Of a stretch of DNA of 64,000 nucleotides, positions 1 through 13,563 are shown piece by piece. The stretch lies in NCBI GenBank assembly GCA_946811695.1, contig OX328123.1, positions 13,992,162 to 14,056,161 of the forward strand, read 5' to 3'. A program made the translations under genes and the position numbers. Origin of the DNA: Gonocerus acuteangulatus (Eukaryota; Arthropoda; Insecta; Hemiptera; Coreidae). How positions within the stretch are numbered: position 1 is the stretch's first letter; every line of letters begins with the position of its first letter. The notes under the pieces were generated by a model. It was not told the DNA's origin. It did no database searches and saw nothing but the letters and a program-made list of their open reading frames with translations.

Positions 1-216
1 ATTTGTGATACACTCTATTTATAGTTATATTTAATTAATTGTTAATTAGTCATATTCTCTGATAATTTTTGTTACTTTTTCGTTTTTACATTGTCGTCTT
101 TTAGTCATAATACCTAGTTTTTATTAAAAATTGCTCTCTTTTTTTGCAATATAGCTGTTGTTATATGAATTTGTAGGAAAGGGGGAGTGTAAGTTTGTGG
201 AAAGTAGAAAACTGAC

Positions 217-858
217 TCACTGACCTATTATCGCCCAGCCCAGACCACTTGACAGAAAAATTTGATATTTTGCATGGGCACTCCCTTTGGGATGTAAACA
301 CTCGCTAAGAAAGGTTTTTTTGATATACAAATGTTTAAGTGCTTTTAGAGGGGTTTGGATTTTTAGTTTAAAGAGAGCATGCTCGCCTAGGAGGATAACA
401 GAACAGCTGTTACCGTACTGTATCGATCTCTTAGTATTATTTTTAATTGAGGTTAATTTCAACTATGATGGCAGTCCTTGAATTACTAGAAGTTGTGTAG
501 AGTTTACGCTTTACCTGGTGATGGTCCATCCAACGTAATAATATCTCTAACCCTTGCACAGCCTCCTCACCCATCAGCATCCACAGTCAGAACACTTCTG
601 CGTAATGCACGCAAATATAATGGGTATTTCAAAATGACATATGAGAAACATAAATTTTAACGTACATTCATTATTGACAACGAAATTTAACCTGTACTGG
701 TTAACACTTGACACTGGTCTGGAGCACCTCAAGTGTCAACAAACATTATACTTTGATTACTTATCAATTGATGTATAACATCACGTATAGTATGAAGGGG
801 ACCATGCTATAATAAACTGTATATTGATGATACATTATTTAACGCAATTTATAAATAT
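217..858. repeat. dispersed repeat family E, copy 1
   Basis: It shares ATCGCCCAGCCCAGACCAC, TTTTGCATGGGCACTCCC, AACAGCTGTTACC, CCTTGCACAGCCTCCTC and GTGCTATAATAAACTG-type blocks, in the same order, with 58780-59859. Non-coding, class unknown. Confidence 0.65.
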
Positions 859-1001
859 AAAAAATATATACATAAAATCCTGACATGAATGCTAATTTAG
901 GAAAGCACACCCTAACTGAGAGGTATTGGATGTATATTCCTGTTGCATGTTTACAAGGTAGGGCACCGACGTCCATGCGGGTTCGTTTTTAAACAAATAT
1001 A

Positions 1002-2315
1002 CAGGGTGTCCCAGCATATGTGTCCACCCCCTTTTCCTCCTAGAGTTGTTGGAATTTCTAAATGAAACTTGGTAGGAAAATCCTCACTGGTTGAAGGAGG
1101 TTGATCACCAGCATAGGTTCTCGGTAAATGTATGATGCGGGATTTTCGGACAATACGTAATTGGCCCTCATTTCTTTCAAGAGAGACATACGGGAGAAGT
1201 TTCTTGTAATTTTTTGACAAATACTCTACCCACATTATTGGAAGATATTCCACTGCAACAGCGATGTAACATGTACATACAACGTGACGGTTGTCCCACA
1301 CATTTTTCTTTGATAGTACGGTAAAAACTTCGTCAGTTATTTCCAGGTATTACATGCAACTTTTATAAACTTATGAAGCATTATTTAAATTTATTATTAT
1401 TATTTAAATTTATTTATGATCTAATTCAATTTTATTACTAATTTCGGTACTTTCTTCCCTTCTCCCACAGATCGCTGTACAGGTCGTGGGATGGGGGTAG
1501 AATGGCCGCCTAGATCACCTGATTTGACGGTCATGGACTACTATCTGTGGGCTAGATTAAAAGCCCTGGTGTACCATCAATGGCCCCAAAATAAAGAGGA
1601 CATGATGGATCGGATAACTCGGTCAGTTGCACAATTAAAAATAGATGAGATTTTAAATGCATAGGATGATTTCCCGAACAGACTTGTGCAATGTAATAAT
1701 GATGAAGGTGGACATTTTGAACATTTAAAATGATTTTCGCAATATTTAATGAAGTTAATATTTTTTTTAAAGAATGTAACTTTCTTTGGAAACTGATTAC
1801 TTTTTTTTTAAACAAAGGGAAATTTTTTTTTTAGTTTGTCATTTCATGATATAATAATTTCATATGGAAAGAGCAATTTATTCTGTTCTGTTAAATTTTC
1901 AATCTACAACTTTGATCTTGGTACCAGCTGAAAGGAAAATTAATAGGCTACAACGTTTGTATAGAGGTGTTTTTACGTACAAGGCTTGGTTTCAGTGATA
2001 AATAGGAATTTGTCTACAAAAGGGCGATATTTTTCAGTTTTTTGCGTTTTACGCGCAAACGGTGCGTCGGATCAAAAGATGTCTCGGAATAAATTAGTCT
2101 TAAAATTAAATTTTCTATCAGAATTCGTCATAAAATATGCCGCCATTGGAAAATCAAGAGTTAGATGCGCTGGAGAAAAACTGGAGAATGTTACAAAGTC
2201 AACTAAACTTTCAAAAGCACCTCATGCAACATAACTATGACCTACCAAGTTTCATTTCAAAATTCCAACAACTCTAGGAGGAAAAGGGGGTGGACACATA
2301 TACTGGGACACCCTG
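1002..2315 (+). mobile_element. Tc1/mariner-like DNA transposon with 75-bp terminal inverted repeats
   Basis: Inverted ends beginning CAGGGTGTCCCAG (1002-1077 and 2241-2315) match over about 75 bp with few differences and are flanked by TA on both sides, the expected duplication for this superfamily. The interior holds a degraded transposase C terminus at 1470-1733; the rest is not recognisable. Confidence 0.88.
1470..1733 (+). pseudogene. Tc1/mariner-like transposase C-terminal relic
   Basis: One frame reads VEWPPRSPDLTVMDYYLWAR, then VYHQWPQNKEDM, a single TAG, then DEGGHFEHLK and a stop. The WPPRSPDLT-x-x-D block contains the third catalytic Asp of the DDD transposase triad. The catalytic N-terminal part is missing or unrecognisable. 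Confidence 0.75.
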
Positions 2316-2673
2316 TATAAGCAGGACGGGTTTGTACTAATTTGTGTAAGTGTAGTCGTCGGACCCAAATTCAAAAACATGGTTCGCAAGAAGAGTAATG
2401 AATGAAAAAAACATCAGCATGTCTTCTAAATACATTTTTTAAACACACCATCTTGTAATTCAAACTCATTGACAATTAAGTATAATTTTTCTATTTATGG
2501 TTTAGTGACCAATGTATTGCAAAATTGAATGGCTTGGGGGCTGGGTAAATTTTATAATATTGAGTCTGGCAGACTAAGGTTTATTTATTTATTTGATTTC
2601 AGAGCCGTAGGGTGCAAACAAAATAAAAGATCTAAAAATCCAAATATTGAAACATTAAAAAGAAAGGTAAAAA
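2316..2673. other. AT-rich, nothing recognised
   Basis: No repeat family, splice-flanked frame or RNA was recognised. Confidence 0.5.
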
Positions 2674-2675
2674 GA

Positions 2676-2737
<62 letters not shown>
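2674..2737. repeat. (TA)n microsatellite
   Basis: About 32 TA units, not obviously part of a recognised element. Confidence 0.95.
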
Positions 2738-2740
<3 letters not shown>

Positions 2741-2919
2741 AAGGTTTAAATACTGTAGGAATCTGTCCTTAGGGGGATCCGAGTTTTCAAAATATATTAT
2801 GATGTCAATTTTATTTTTTGAACTTCTTCCCAGTAGTATTTACTCCATTAGATAAATAAGCAGGTAAAGTGTATATTAGTTGTTCCTCTGAGTTGGTTGA
2901 GCTCGGAGTTGAGTAGTTA

Positions 2920-3072
2920 CTGCAGTAATAGAACTCGAGTATGTGCAGCTTCCTGTGCAGTCGGATCAGTACCAACTCGTAAATCTGCACAGCCTGACCC
3001 ACATTCCAAGTCCCAGATCGAAGCAGTAAACTTGTGTAGCTTCTCATACAATTCATATACAGCATGACGGAT
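2920..3072 (-). other. 51-codon open stretch, weakly coding-like
   Basis: Minus-strand reading IRHAVYELYEKLHKFTASIW, then GCADLRVGTDPTAQEAA, bounded by stops. GC content is higher than around it. Length alone is not significant and no family is recognised; it may be an old transposon fragment. Confidence 0.2.
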
Positions 3073-3518
3073 TTACGCCTTAAAAAGAAAGACGTATAAT
3101 GGAAAATATGTGATTTTCTCTTTCAAAAGTCAGGTATAAAAAAAAACTGAACTTATTAATAAGTTTTACGGATGCCTCCATAGGTGGTAAATGAACCGAG
3201 AGGACTTCGTAACAAGAAGCGCTCCTGAAGAGGTGTGCAGAAAAGGCATGAAACATGCAGGGAGGGAATAATAAACGTATAAGCTGGACTAATGCATTAC
3301 CGATCCTTAATCTCAAACGAATTAAAAGCTATATATAACATTGTTTTGCCATATAAATTATTTCTAGTGCTTATTTTGGTACTCAAATAAAAAATAACTA
3401 TCTCGTTGTAAACGTGTGAACGATTACGGCCTATTAAAATGGCAGAACACCAATCATCCAATTCAAATGTACTTTATTATCTTAACTAATGTATTCAAAA
3501 TCTTTATCACTAATTAAG

Positions 3519-3573
<55 letters not shown>

Positions 3574-4047
3574 ATATCGATCTGTTAGTGCAATGGAGTG
3601 TCAAAACAAACAAACTTCGGGTTTACCCATGCGAGAACGAATAATTGTCCGTGTGAAAAACACGGTGTGCCCAAATCTAAGCCGCAAATAGACATCGTTT
3701 TGCATTGCGACTTATTGAATGGGCAAGAAGTTATTACTTTTAATTTTTTGATTCATAGAGATCCATTAAAAGATATTTGTTTTAAGATCGACATAATTGT
3801 CTACGTTTTTGGACCAAAATCGACTTTTATTGAGATGAATTTTACATAAAATGACTCGGTGCCACAGATTCTGTTCGGCTTATTAAAGGGCTCGAGCCAT
3901 TGGAGTTTGGTACATATGGAGGTGACTCCACACACACATATATGTTTATATATATATATAAGTGTGTGTGTATAAAAAAGGAAATCGAGCCGCTCAAGCC
4001 CCTGGGGGATCCCTGAGACCCCTATGGATCTATTGTGATTTGCGTCC
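3073..4047. other. no supported gene; poly(A), (TA)/(TG) tracts
   Basis: Holds the poly(A) at 3523 and a short TA/TG tract at about 3934-3973. An 83-codon frame at 3598 has no recognisable feature. Confidence 0.5.
3523..3570. repeat. poly(A) tract
   Basis: About 47 A residues. It may be the tail of a LINE or SINE, but no element body is recognised upstream. Confidence 0.9.
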
Positions 4048-4494
4048 CTAGATTACTCCCTTTACAACTTGCAGCTCCTCGTATATAGCTTGAGCTCCTT
4101 GGGAGTAGCCTCGGCTATATCCTTGTGCGTAGCAATTGCCCTCCCTATGTGCACTAGCTGTTGTAGGCCAACGCCTCACATTCACAGAGTACATGCTGTG
4201 AGGTTTCCTCTTCCTCGAGGCACCCCAGCGACATGAAGGGTCCTCTATTAGTTCCAACGTGCACAGGTGTTTTCCCATGTCCTGTGAGAAGTCCGACTAT
4301 CCTTCTTAGATCCAACCTGGCCATAGTAATAACTTGCCTTCTCCTTTGACAGAGGGGCTAGCAGCTTTGCCTGACTGATACGAGTGACTAGGAATTTTCC
4401 AGTCGAAACATACGGATTGCTTCATATGGTCCAAGTCATAAAAGTGTTTCCTCCCTGTCGAGTGTTTAAGGAAACGCGCTAAACACATGCGCAC
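4048..4494 (-). pseudogene. LINE ORF2 C-terminal relic
   Basis: Minus-strand translation split over two or three frames gives VGLLTGHG, then EEEETSQHVLCECEALA, the zinc-binding tail typical of I/R1/Jockey-type ORF2 ends (TGH... C-x2-C ... H-x4-C). Frameshifts separate GKHLCTLELIEDPSC from the later Cys/His motif. No RT domain is left nearby, so this is a 5'-truncated, degraded copy. Confidence 0.6.
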
Positions 4495-5518
4495 ACCCTA
4501 GTATATATGGCTAGACAATATTAGCATAAATACTGTAAATATTGAACTTGTTGCTGTAAGGAAAGTAAAAGTTAGGAGTCATATTTCCAGAGGCACTGAG
4601 ATGCCCAGGCTCGGCGCACTAAACACCTTAATAATCCGACAATAATTCCACCTCCACCGTTCTCCTAACCTCAGCAGGCGTAATTTGCCTTTTTCTCTCC
4701 CCCTTCTTGAGAGCTATTTTGTTATTTCTTTTTTTTTTTTTTTTTTTTTTTTTTGGCAAGGGCTGAGCGTTTAAAAGGGCTCACGGCTAAGTGGCTCTCT
4801 CCTGACCTGAGCACTCCCCTCCATCCATTTACCAACGCCAAGAGCCCGCATTATTTCTCAGCATTTCTCACCCTTGAATAACGGCAGGTGATCTTTCATG
4901 AAATATGCTAAAAGCGTACTCTTTTGGTACATATCGTTTTTGTAAGTCTCAGGCAATGACAAGGCCTTTCCCTCTGTAAACTTTTAATTTTTAATTTCTT
5001 GTAATGTAATTCAGAAGAAAGCTAAGAAATATTCCCAGAAATACTCTATAGAATAATCTATTCTTTCTTTTCTTTTTTTTTTGAGCCCACTGATGTGCGA
5101 TTTGCTCAGTTATTTTGTTTATTTATTTATTTTTATTTACAGTAAAAAAAAACAAATTTATATGTTCACAATTATCAGTAACATATAGTACTAAATACAA
5201 CAAAAGTTTGAGGAGAGCATACGACAAAAGTTAGTACGTTTGTGTTAAGAATTAAGTGCTAAACATAATTTATGTGTACAGAATTAAGTGCATTGCTATT
5301 TACACTATAGTTAATATATTTACATAACATATCACTAAAACTAACAACTAATTACTACTAATTATTTATTAAGTCATGGAGGACGTTACATGTTGAGGTT
5401 TTTCATTAATTATTAAAATTACTCTATCATTTCAGCATAGGAACAGCTTTTGGATTCACGGTAGGATAGTAGCAATCTAGAGGATAGTAGGCTCTGAGTA
5501 GGTGGGGTCTAGCTTTGC

Positions 5519-5519
<1 letters not shown>
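4495..5519. other. AT-rich, T-runs, nothing recognised
   Basis: A 26-nt T run at about 4729-4754 followed by GGCAAGGGCTGAGCG may mark the 3' end of a minus-strand retroelement, but no body is identified. Confidence 0.45.

Positions 5520-5571
<52 letters not shown>
5520..5571. repeat. (TA)n at the 3' end of SINE-I
   Basis: About 26 units; together with 5933-5988 it brackets the SINE at 5590-5932. Confidence 0.95.
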
Positions 5572-5577
<6 letters not shown>

Positions 5578-5589
5578 AAAATAAAAAAA

Positions 5590-5929
5590 TCAGTCCCGTA
5601 ACAGGGCACGAGGGCCCTGAGGGGCAGATACTATAGAGGTATCTGATTGATGACCATACGGCACACTTGGGAGATAGTGTGGTCAGTACTAAGCTCCGGC
5701 CGCCTGATTTCCCCCTTGGCTGCTTCGACTGCTGGAGTCATTAGCACCCAAGGTACCCATTATTAATTAAATTAATTAAAGGCTGGGTTGGCCTAGGGAC
5801 GGTCAGGGAGGCCGAATTCAACCCATGAACGAAGACACTAGAAGAAAAAATATTTATTGCTTGCTCGGGATTTGAACTCAGGCCTCCAGCTTATTAGTCC
5901 AGTGCTCTACCACTGAGCTAACCTCGCCC

Positions 5930-5932
<3 letters not shown>
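5590..5932 (-). mobile_element. tRNA-derived SINE (SINE-I), full copy
   Basis: The minus strand starts GGCGAGGTTAGCTCAGTGG (box A TAGCTCAGTGG), then a loop CTAATAA with an AAT anticodon, then GAGTTCAAATCCCGAG (box B). The head resembles tRNA-Ile(AAT). The body contains TGACCGTCCCTAGGCCAACC, CTTTAATTAATT and GACCACACTATC, and ends in GTTACGGGACTGATT. It sits between two (TA)n tracts. Confidence 0.85.

Positions 5933-5988
<56 letters not shown>
5933..5988. repeat. (TA)n at the 5' end of SINE-I
   Basis: About 28 units directly before the tRNA-like head (minus-strand SINE). Confidence 0.95.
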
Positions 5989-5992
<4 letters not shown>

Positions 5993-6514
5993 CGTAAAAA
6001 AACAAACATAGAGTCAACAAAAGACTAAATGGGACTGACTTCAGTAAGCTTTAAAAAATATTAGTGTCCTTTATTTGTGTTAAAATCTGACCTAAAACGC
6101 TGACGTTGGCTCAATTTATAGTCTAAGAGAACCTAATCCATCAAAATATTAAGAAGAATTTAATAAATTAATAAAACATTGTTTGTTGGATAAAATTGTA
6201 AATCTTAATCATTCTTAATTCATCTTAATAACATACAAAAAGTGTTCGGTCCAGCCGATTAGAAGTAGTTCTATTACAAACACACGCACGGAAGAATTTG
6301 ATATACAAAGATAGGATTCACCAATAAATTCATACTTATCATACTTACATAAGTTTATATGCGATAACCACACAGTACAGACGTACACTCATTAGTTATA
6401 TCGAAGCATACAGACTGAATATATAAAACAAACATTTAAAACATTATAATAAAGACTGGCCAATCAGCCCAAAATTACTTTTTCAACATTATTTCTCCAT
6501 TATAAAAAAAAAGA
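5989..6514. other. nothing recognised
   Basis: AT-rich intergenic-type sequence between SINE-I copies. Confidence 0.5.
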
Positions 6515-6690
6515 GCAGATAGTGTAGAGGTGTCTGATTCTTGACCAAACGGCACACTAGGAAGATAGTGTGGTGAGCACTATGCTACGGCCGCCTGATT
6601 TTTACCTTTGCTGGTACCCATTAATTAATTAAAGGCTGGGCGAGAATAAGGACGATCTGGGACCCCAAACCCAACCCTCGAATGACGACA
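6515..6690 (-). mobile_element. SINE-I body fragment, head missing
   Basis: It matches the SINE-I body (GATAGTGTGGT.AG, GGCCGCCTGATTT, ATTAATTAAAGGCTGGG) with about 15-20% differences. The tRNA head is absent; this is an old copy. Confidence 0.65.
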
Positions 6691-7227
6691 CTATTAAGAT
6701 AAAATCTTTGTCTTACTGCCAAACTCATTTTAGACGGACTCTAACTTACAGTACACAGGATCCTTCGCCTGAAATCTCCTGGTAAACAGTAACTGAATTT
6801 CAAACAATAAAAGTCTGCAAACATTTCTGTTATTTTTTTTTTTTTTAATGTTTTAATAATAAAAATTTGCCCTTTTAATTATATTCATATTTGATAAAAA
6901 TTGTATTTAAAAGAGATAGAAATGTAACCAGACATTTCAATATAATGAGAATAATTAGCAAAATCAAAGCTTGCGGAAGAATACTCAATTTTAATCTGAA
7001 TCACACAGAAGGCTTTATGAAACCTCTGTAATCAAAACTCCACTATCCTCTTTTAACAACTAGAAATTACAACCAAACCACAGAAATCCACTTATGGATA
7101 ATTGGAGTGTGAGTGAACAACTCAAAGAGTGACCTTTGTGAAAATTAGTTCTTTGTGATTCTGGAATTCATTGGTATGTTTCCAATGGTAGTTTGAACTA
7201 AACCAAATCACAATTATTATATTTTTT
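6691..7227. other. nothing recognised
   Basis: AT-rich sequence before the piggyBac-like element; no open frame of note. Confidence 0.5.
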
Positions 7228-7231
7228 TTAA

Positions 7232-8149
7232 CCCTGGATTGACACCGTGGGGTGTAAAACACCCCACACTTTGTTCTATGGCTAGTTTCTTAAATTCTGT
7301 AAATCATAGAGACTCCCTCCTTCTTCTAAATAATCGGAAGTGTATTATCTTTTTTGACCTAATATAAACAACGCCAGTTGTCAGCTAATCGCTGCGTGAG
7401 AAGGTTGCGAGTTGTATATGGGGTATTTTTACCCCACGGTGTAGTTAACGTATGCCTTTTTCGCTGATCTGATAAATCTTTACGGGTCGATTACTTTCAT
7501 GTTGCGGCTTTCCAAGTGACGAAATGGGCTGAAAACTGCCCAGAAAAGAAAATCTTTGATTTGGACTACCAACTGGTTGTTGACAGTTATTGCTCAACTG
7601 GAGAACATACCAAAACCACTGAAGACACTGATGCTTGTTGTTTCGGAAGATGAATCAAGAATCCTGATGGACCTTCAACATCTTTCGTGGACACACCTGT
7701 GAAATGTTTATTTTGGAAGCGAAAACGCTATGTTCTGTGTGTAAAAGGACCATGCACACCGATCACCAAAATGTTAACGAGTCTCAATTGGACAGAACAT
7801 TGTATTTTTCTAAAGTTCCTACTTTTTTATGGATTGTGATCATTCTAGTTTATTGTTCGTAAAAAATATTTTCAGTTTAGTAAAATTTTTTTCAGGATAA
7901 TTATTCGGTGTATGAACAATATTGAGTTTTAGGATTTCCCAGCTCTTTTGTAAATTTTAATTAATATTCGGCAGATTTATTCCTGTTTGAATTTATTTCT
8001 TGATGTCCCTGCTCTATAAGTTGCTCTTTTATTAAAAAGCAAAAGAAAAAATTGAATTTTTTTTTATTTTATGTATTTTGCGAAGTATGGGGTAAAATTT
8101 ACCCCACGGTGTCATTAAAGTAGATACCAATAGCAGTGTTAATCCAGGG
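7232..8149 (+). mobile_element. piggyBac-like element with TTAA duplications
   Basis: The ends read CCCTGGATT and AATCCAGGG and are directly flanked by TTAA (7228-7231 and 8150-8153), the piggyBac hallmark. A subterminal inverted repeat GACACCGTGGGGT lies near 7241, with its complement near 8101-8113. The interior at about 7595-7800 retains a transposase-tail-like reading (VKCLFWKRKRYVLC), resembling the C-terminal Cys-rich domain, with stops. It is a non-autonomous, internally decayed copy of 918 bp. Confidence 0.88.
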
Positions 8150-8589
8150 TTAATGGCGAATGGATTTCCATGAGCAATAGGGTTGACCGGTAAACTGGTC
8201 CCTTGTTATTCTAAAAATCCGCAGTGATTTAAGTGAGCTCTATTCTTAATGTTTATAAATCATTCAAATTGACTAATTAATCTGTCAAAGTGCCAAGTTG
8301 AGCAAGAGTGATCATGGGATCGAGGTGGAGAGGCACAAAATGGCATGTCTTGATAGGTCAGGCTGGAGTGGTGGTTCGGCTAGGACTGACTGAACCCCCG
8401 AGTCCGAATCGGAGGGGCGGACCGTAAGGGAGACCGTTGTCAGCCATGGTGGGGAGTCAAACCTGCAGTAAGGGCTGAGAATCGGTGTAGAGGAGTGCCC
8501 AGTATATGGGATACGATGCCGGTTAGTCGGTGTCAAATCGAATCACAACAGCTAGATTCTTCCAAGATGAGCTTATAGACGAAATTACC

Positions 8590-8800
8590 CAAGGTTACCC
8601 CTAGGTTTCGGCTGGAAACTAGACACGACTACCTGCAGGCTTAGTAGACCCGGACATTTGCCCATTATGTTCAATCGGAAGGATAGAAGGAAGTCACTTC
8701 CTCATCTGTCCCAAACGCATCCATTTTCCTGACCTCACAACGGACCTCACTGGGACTCAGCATCAAATCGCTCATCTGCTACCGTCGGGCGTTGAATGAA
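8590..8800 (+). pseudogene. LINE ORF2 C-terminal relic
   Basis: The frame around 8600-8640 reads RLETRHDYLQA, followed by stop codons. Another frame then gives PDICPLC and GSHFLICPKR up to a TGA near 8799. RHDYLQ...CPLC...HFL-x-CPKR is the Cys/His tail of a non-LTR ORF2. The copy is frameshifted and truncated; the A-rich run near 8805 may be its 3' end. Confidence 0.5.
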
Positions 8801-8819
8801 ATAAAAAATAAAATATGAT

Positions 8820-9185
8820 TGCTGGATTCAGCAAATGGATTTACCTCAGGCTCAAAGTGATGTTTGTGCTATATTCCAGAGACTTAGAGAAAAATTGATA
8901 ATTGCTAATATTTAATAGATTATTAGCGCCTCCTATTCTAAAAAGTTGTAAAGAGAACAATGAAATTATCTCCTGATTCTGACTTTAAAGGGAGTACAAT
9001 AGAACCCCGAAGCGTGCAAGTAATAAATAGCTTTGAGAACCTGTTGAAGGGACCATTCCTCTAACTGTTCAACAATGGAGCTTTTCTTTTCTTCTTCTTT
9101 CTTACTATCTAGGCCAGTTCTATACAGGAGATGTTATTGTCTGGAACACGGAATCAGAAATAGATTCATTCAGACAATCAATTGC
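8820..9185. other. nothing recognised
   Basis: No repeat family or frame was recognised before the family B fragment. Confidence 0.45.
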
Positions 9186-9276
9186 TTTTAGCGCGGTTCC
9201 TCCCTCCCTCTGTAGGGAGGAGCCCCGGTTATGTGGTTGACCTCTTGACACAATTGTAGTTACAATTTGTACACCC

Positions 9277-9352
<76 letters not shown>
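9186..9352 (+). mobile_element. Helentron-like family B, 5'-end fragment
   Basis: TTTTAGCGCGGTTCCTCCCT with its hairpin partner AGGGAGGAGCC, followed by a diverged block and (TA)n at 9281-9352. The 3' part is absent; an unassigned coding-like stretch follows directly. Confidence 0.65.
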
Positions 9353-9353
<1 letters not shown>

Positions 9354-9355
<2 letters not shown>

Positions 9356-9590
9356 TATAGTGAAAGTTGCGGAACTTGAAAACCAGTTAAATGTGCAACA
9401 TGCAGCTGCATGATTTTTACTCAAAAAGGTTGTCACAAACATTTTAGAATACTTCAGGTCTGAGAACTACACCGAAATTGTCCGTGAGATGATTGAGAAA
9501 AACAAAATAATCCCCTTAATTAAATTTTATAAAGCTTTAGAAGAGACAAAAACGATTTTGAAATTTTCTTTAGGGGCATTCGTGTATTAA
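9354..9590 (+). pseudogene. unassigned coding-like stretch with one stop
   Basis: One frame runs 79 codons with a single TGA at 9411-9413. After the stop it reads LEYFRSENYTEIVREMIEKN, then PLIKFYKALEETKTI, with protein-like composition and amphipathic helices, unlike the surrounding AT repeats. It starts at the edge of (TA)n and ends at the mariner element. I do not recognise the family; it could be a transposase piece or a processed host fragment. Confidence 0.35.
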
Positions 9591-9965
9591 TATACAGGGT
9601 GTCCCCAAAATAAATGGCAACCCTTCGGGATTCGATGCAGCATGAAAAAAGAAAGAAAAAAAGTTCTTTGGTATTTTTTTCGTTTTTGCTTCGTTCCCGA
9701 GAAAAACGCAAGAAACTAAAACACAGTTGTGAATAGGCATTCTTTTAAATCGAGGCGATTTAATCCTTTCCCTTTTTTATTTCATTATTTACAATCATCC
9801 TTGTTATTCATATAGAATTAAAGCTCTTTTATTCCTATTAATTAGTAAGTTGCGTACTATTTTGTGAGAACGATCCTCTGAGAAAAAAAATTAAATTATG
9901 ACTTCAACGGAAATATTATTATTATTTTTCTTTATGAATTTAAGCTCGGTCATAGCGCTGCTAAG

Positions 9966-10830
9966 GTGTTTATGAACATTAACACGGCGTTCGGGGAGGA
10001 AACAGTGAATGAACGAACTGTTTACCGGTGGTTTTCCAGGTTTCGAAGTGGAAATTTTGACCTTGGCAACGAGGAGCGAGGAAGGCCGGAAACCAAGCTT
10101 GACAATGACTACCTGAAAGAAAGGGTTGAAGTTTGTCCCTCAAAAAGCACTAGGGAATATACCAAAGAACTCTGAGTAGGAGCCACGACAGTTTCAAGAC
10201 ATTTGAAGGAAATCGGCTAGTCCAAAACTGACATTTCATACGGTACAGCCTGCTACCTAATTTATCTTCAAGCTCCTCATCTCACCCTCCCAGCCCCACA
10301 ACCACCTCCTTTAATCCCAATCCCAAAAATATAAAAGGGAGTATGCCTCTGATTTCCTGTGAAATAATGAAATAATAGCTCTCCATTTTTTGATCGACTA
10401 AACGCAGAGTTTTTCCACGCATACCTCGATAATACACTGTCGTTGTTATTGGAGGAAGTGCTTTTGGCACAAAGATTGGGAAGCTGGTTCGAAATCGACA
10501 GTTGTCCAGGCCACTACGGGAGGGCCGTCCGAAATTGGTTGGACACTAACTATCCATAGCGTTGGATAGGACCTGGTGGGCCGGTATCTTGGCCGGCTCG
10601 ATCTTCAGGCCTCACACCCTTGGATTTCTTCGCTAGGGAGACATTAAAGATTTGATCTACAGAGAGCCCATTGACTCAAGGATCACCTCATCCGTCGCAT
10701 CAGACGGGCCTGGGAACAGATTTCAGAAGAGCAATTCATAAATTCCAACCAGTCTGTCAATCTGCGTTGTGATCCCTGTATTGCTGCAAGGGGACAAATC
10801 TTTAAACAGTTTTTGAATTGACCGTCAGGA
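9966..10830 (+). pseudogene. mariner-type transposase, fragmented
   Basis: At 9966-10175 the frame reads INTAFGEETVNERTVYRWF and STREYTKEL, the HTH DNA-binding region of mariner/SETMAR-type transposases. From about 10490 other frames give GHYGRAVRNWLDTNYP, GGPVSWPARSSGLTPLDFF and ISEEQFINS, matching the HY...WPARSPDLTPLDFFLWG catalytic region; the usual SPD is SSG here. The middle is replaced by unrelated sequence and there are several stops. Confidence 0.75.
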
Positions 10831-11194
10831 ATTATTAGAAGAATAAATTATTTTTTATAATTATGTATGCATCCAGTGTTAAATGTTAAACTGTTTTAAG
10901 AATTGAAACTTTAATTTTATTAAGAATTGAAACTTGGAAATTTGGAACTTTCCTCCAAAGAAAAGTAGTTATTTTAAATAATATTGTACTTGCAGCTTTA
11001 CATGCCGTGATTTAATTTGTTGACCAAGAAGATTTTTTTGTTTTGTTTAAGGGTGGAGGTGGTTGGGTAGAGGGAGTGGAATATAAAAATGTACTTATAA
11101 TGATTCTTATGTAGGAATTGCTACTTAGAATTGTGTTATATTTTTTTGCGTTTTTCTCGGAAAAAAAGGAAAAACGAGAAAAATGTCAAAGGAC

Positions 11195-12760
<1,566 letters not shown>

Positions 12761-12836
12761 TTTTTCTTTCTTTTTTCATCCTCCATCGGTTCCCGAAGTT
12801 TTGCCGTTTATTTTGGGGACACACTGTATAACAGAA

Positions 12837-13535
12837 AGAAGAATGCCCATGTTAGAGCATTCCAGCAAGTAGTCTTATTTTTTTCTGATTTTCCCATCAA
12901 CTCCCAAAAGCCACATGTAAAGTTTTAAAATCCCCCCCCCCTTATCAAGTTATCGAATGACATTTTGATTTCAATCATTTCCTATTGAATTTTGTACATA
13001 GTAGCACCTCTCTTGTAACCATGCTTTGTGTATTAAATGAGAAAAATGTCTCAAATGGGTAACGGATTAGGTGCTGGGCAGATTTACAAATTTTCTCCCT
13101 AATTTCCACCGATAAGACAAATTCATGTTAGATAAAAAATTTCAAATTTCCAGAACGCTGCCTACTAAATAAACTTTTTATCAAAATTAATTTAGTAATG
13201 CAACCTATTTTGTATTTATTTTAATTATCCTGATAAAATATGTGACAAAAAATGCTGATTTAAGAATTTAACACAAAAAAAAATTAATTGGATTTAAGCT
13301 TTTTTTTTTTTTTTACTTGTTATGAAGATTCCTTGTATAACCTAAGAATGAAATTTATTGGTTATCAATATGTTATTAAAACATATGGTAAAAAAGAGAT
13401 TTATCAACATATGAATCAGTTTTAATTCTAAAAGCTTAAAAATATTGTGAAATACTCCTATCAATTTGTAGTTTTCTCTTTACTCTGTTTACAACGTTTT
13501 GTTTTTGTTAAAGACTGCAAACCTTGAAATAATCG
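12837..13535. other. presumed upstream region of the PAM2 gene; no clear promoter
   Basis: Contains a C10 run (12931-12940), otherwise AT-rich. No TATA box or initiator can be singled out with confidence. Confidence 0.4.
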
Positions 13536-13563
13536 ATGGAAGCGAAGATGGAAAATATAACAA
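13536..13563 (+). CDS. PAM2-motif protein, predicted first coding exon
   Basis: An ATG with an in-frame TAA six bases upstream opens nine codons (MEAKMENIT) plus one base, and is followed by a strong donor (GTAAGTAGA at 13564). The one-base overhang joins the two-base start of the exon at 17061 to make a Lys codon, so phase is preserved. A short first coding exon with a long first intron (about 3.5 kb, carrying a Merlin element and other MITEs) is common in insects. The exon is very short, so it rests on the donor and the phase match alone. Another first exon further upstream is possible; no promoter was recognised. Confidence 0.5.
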
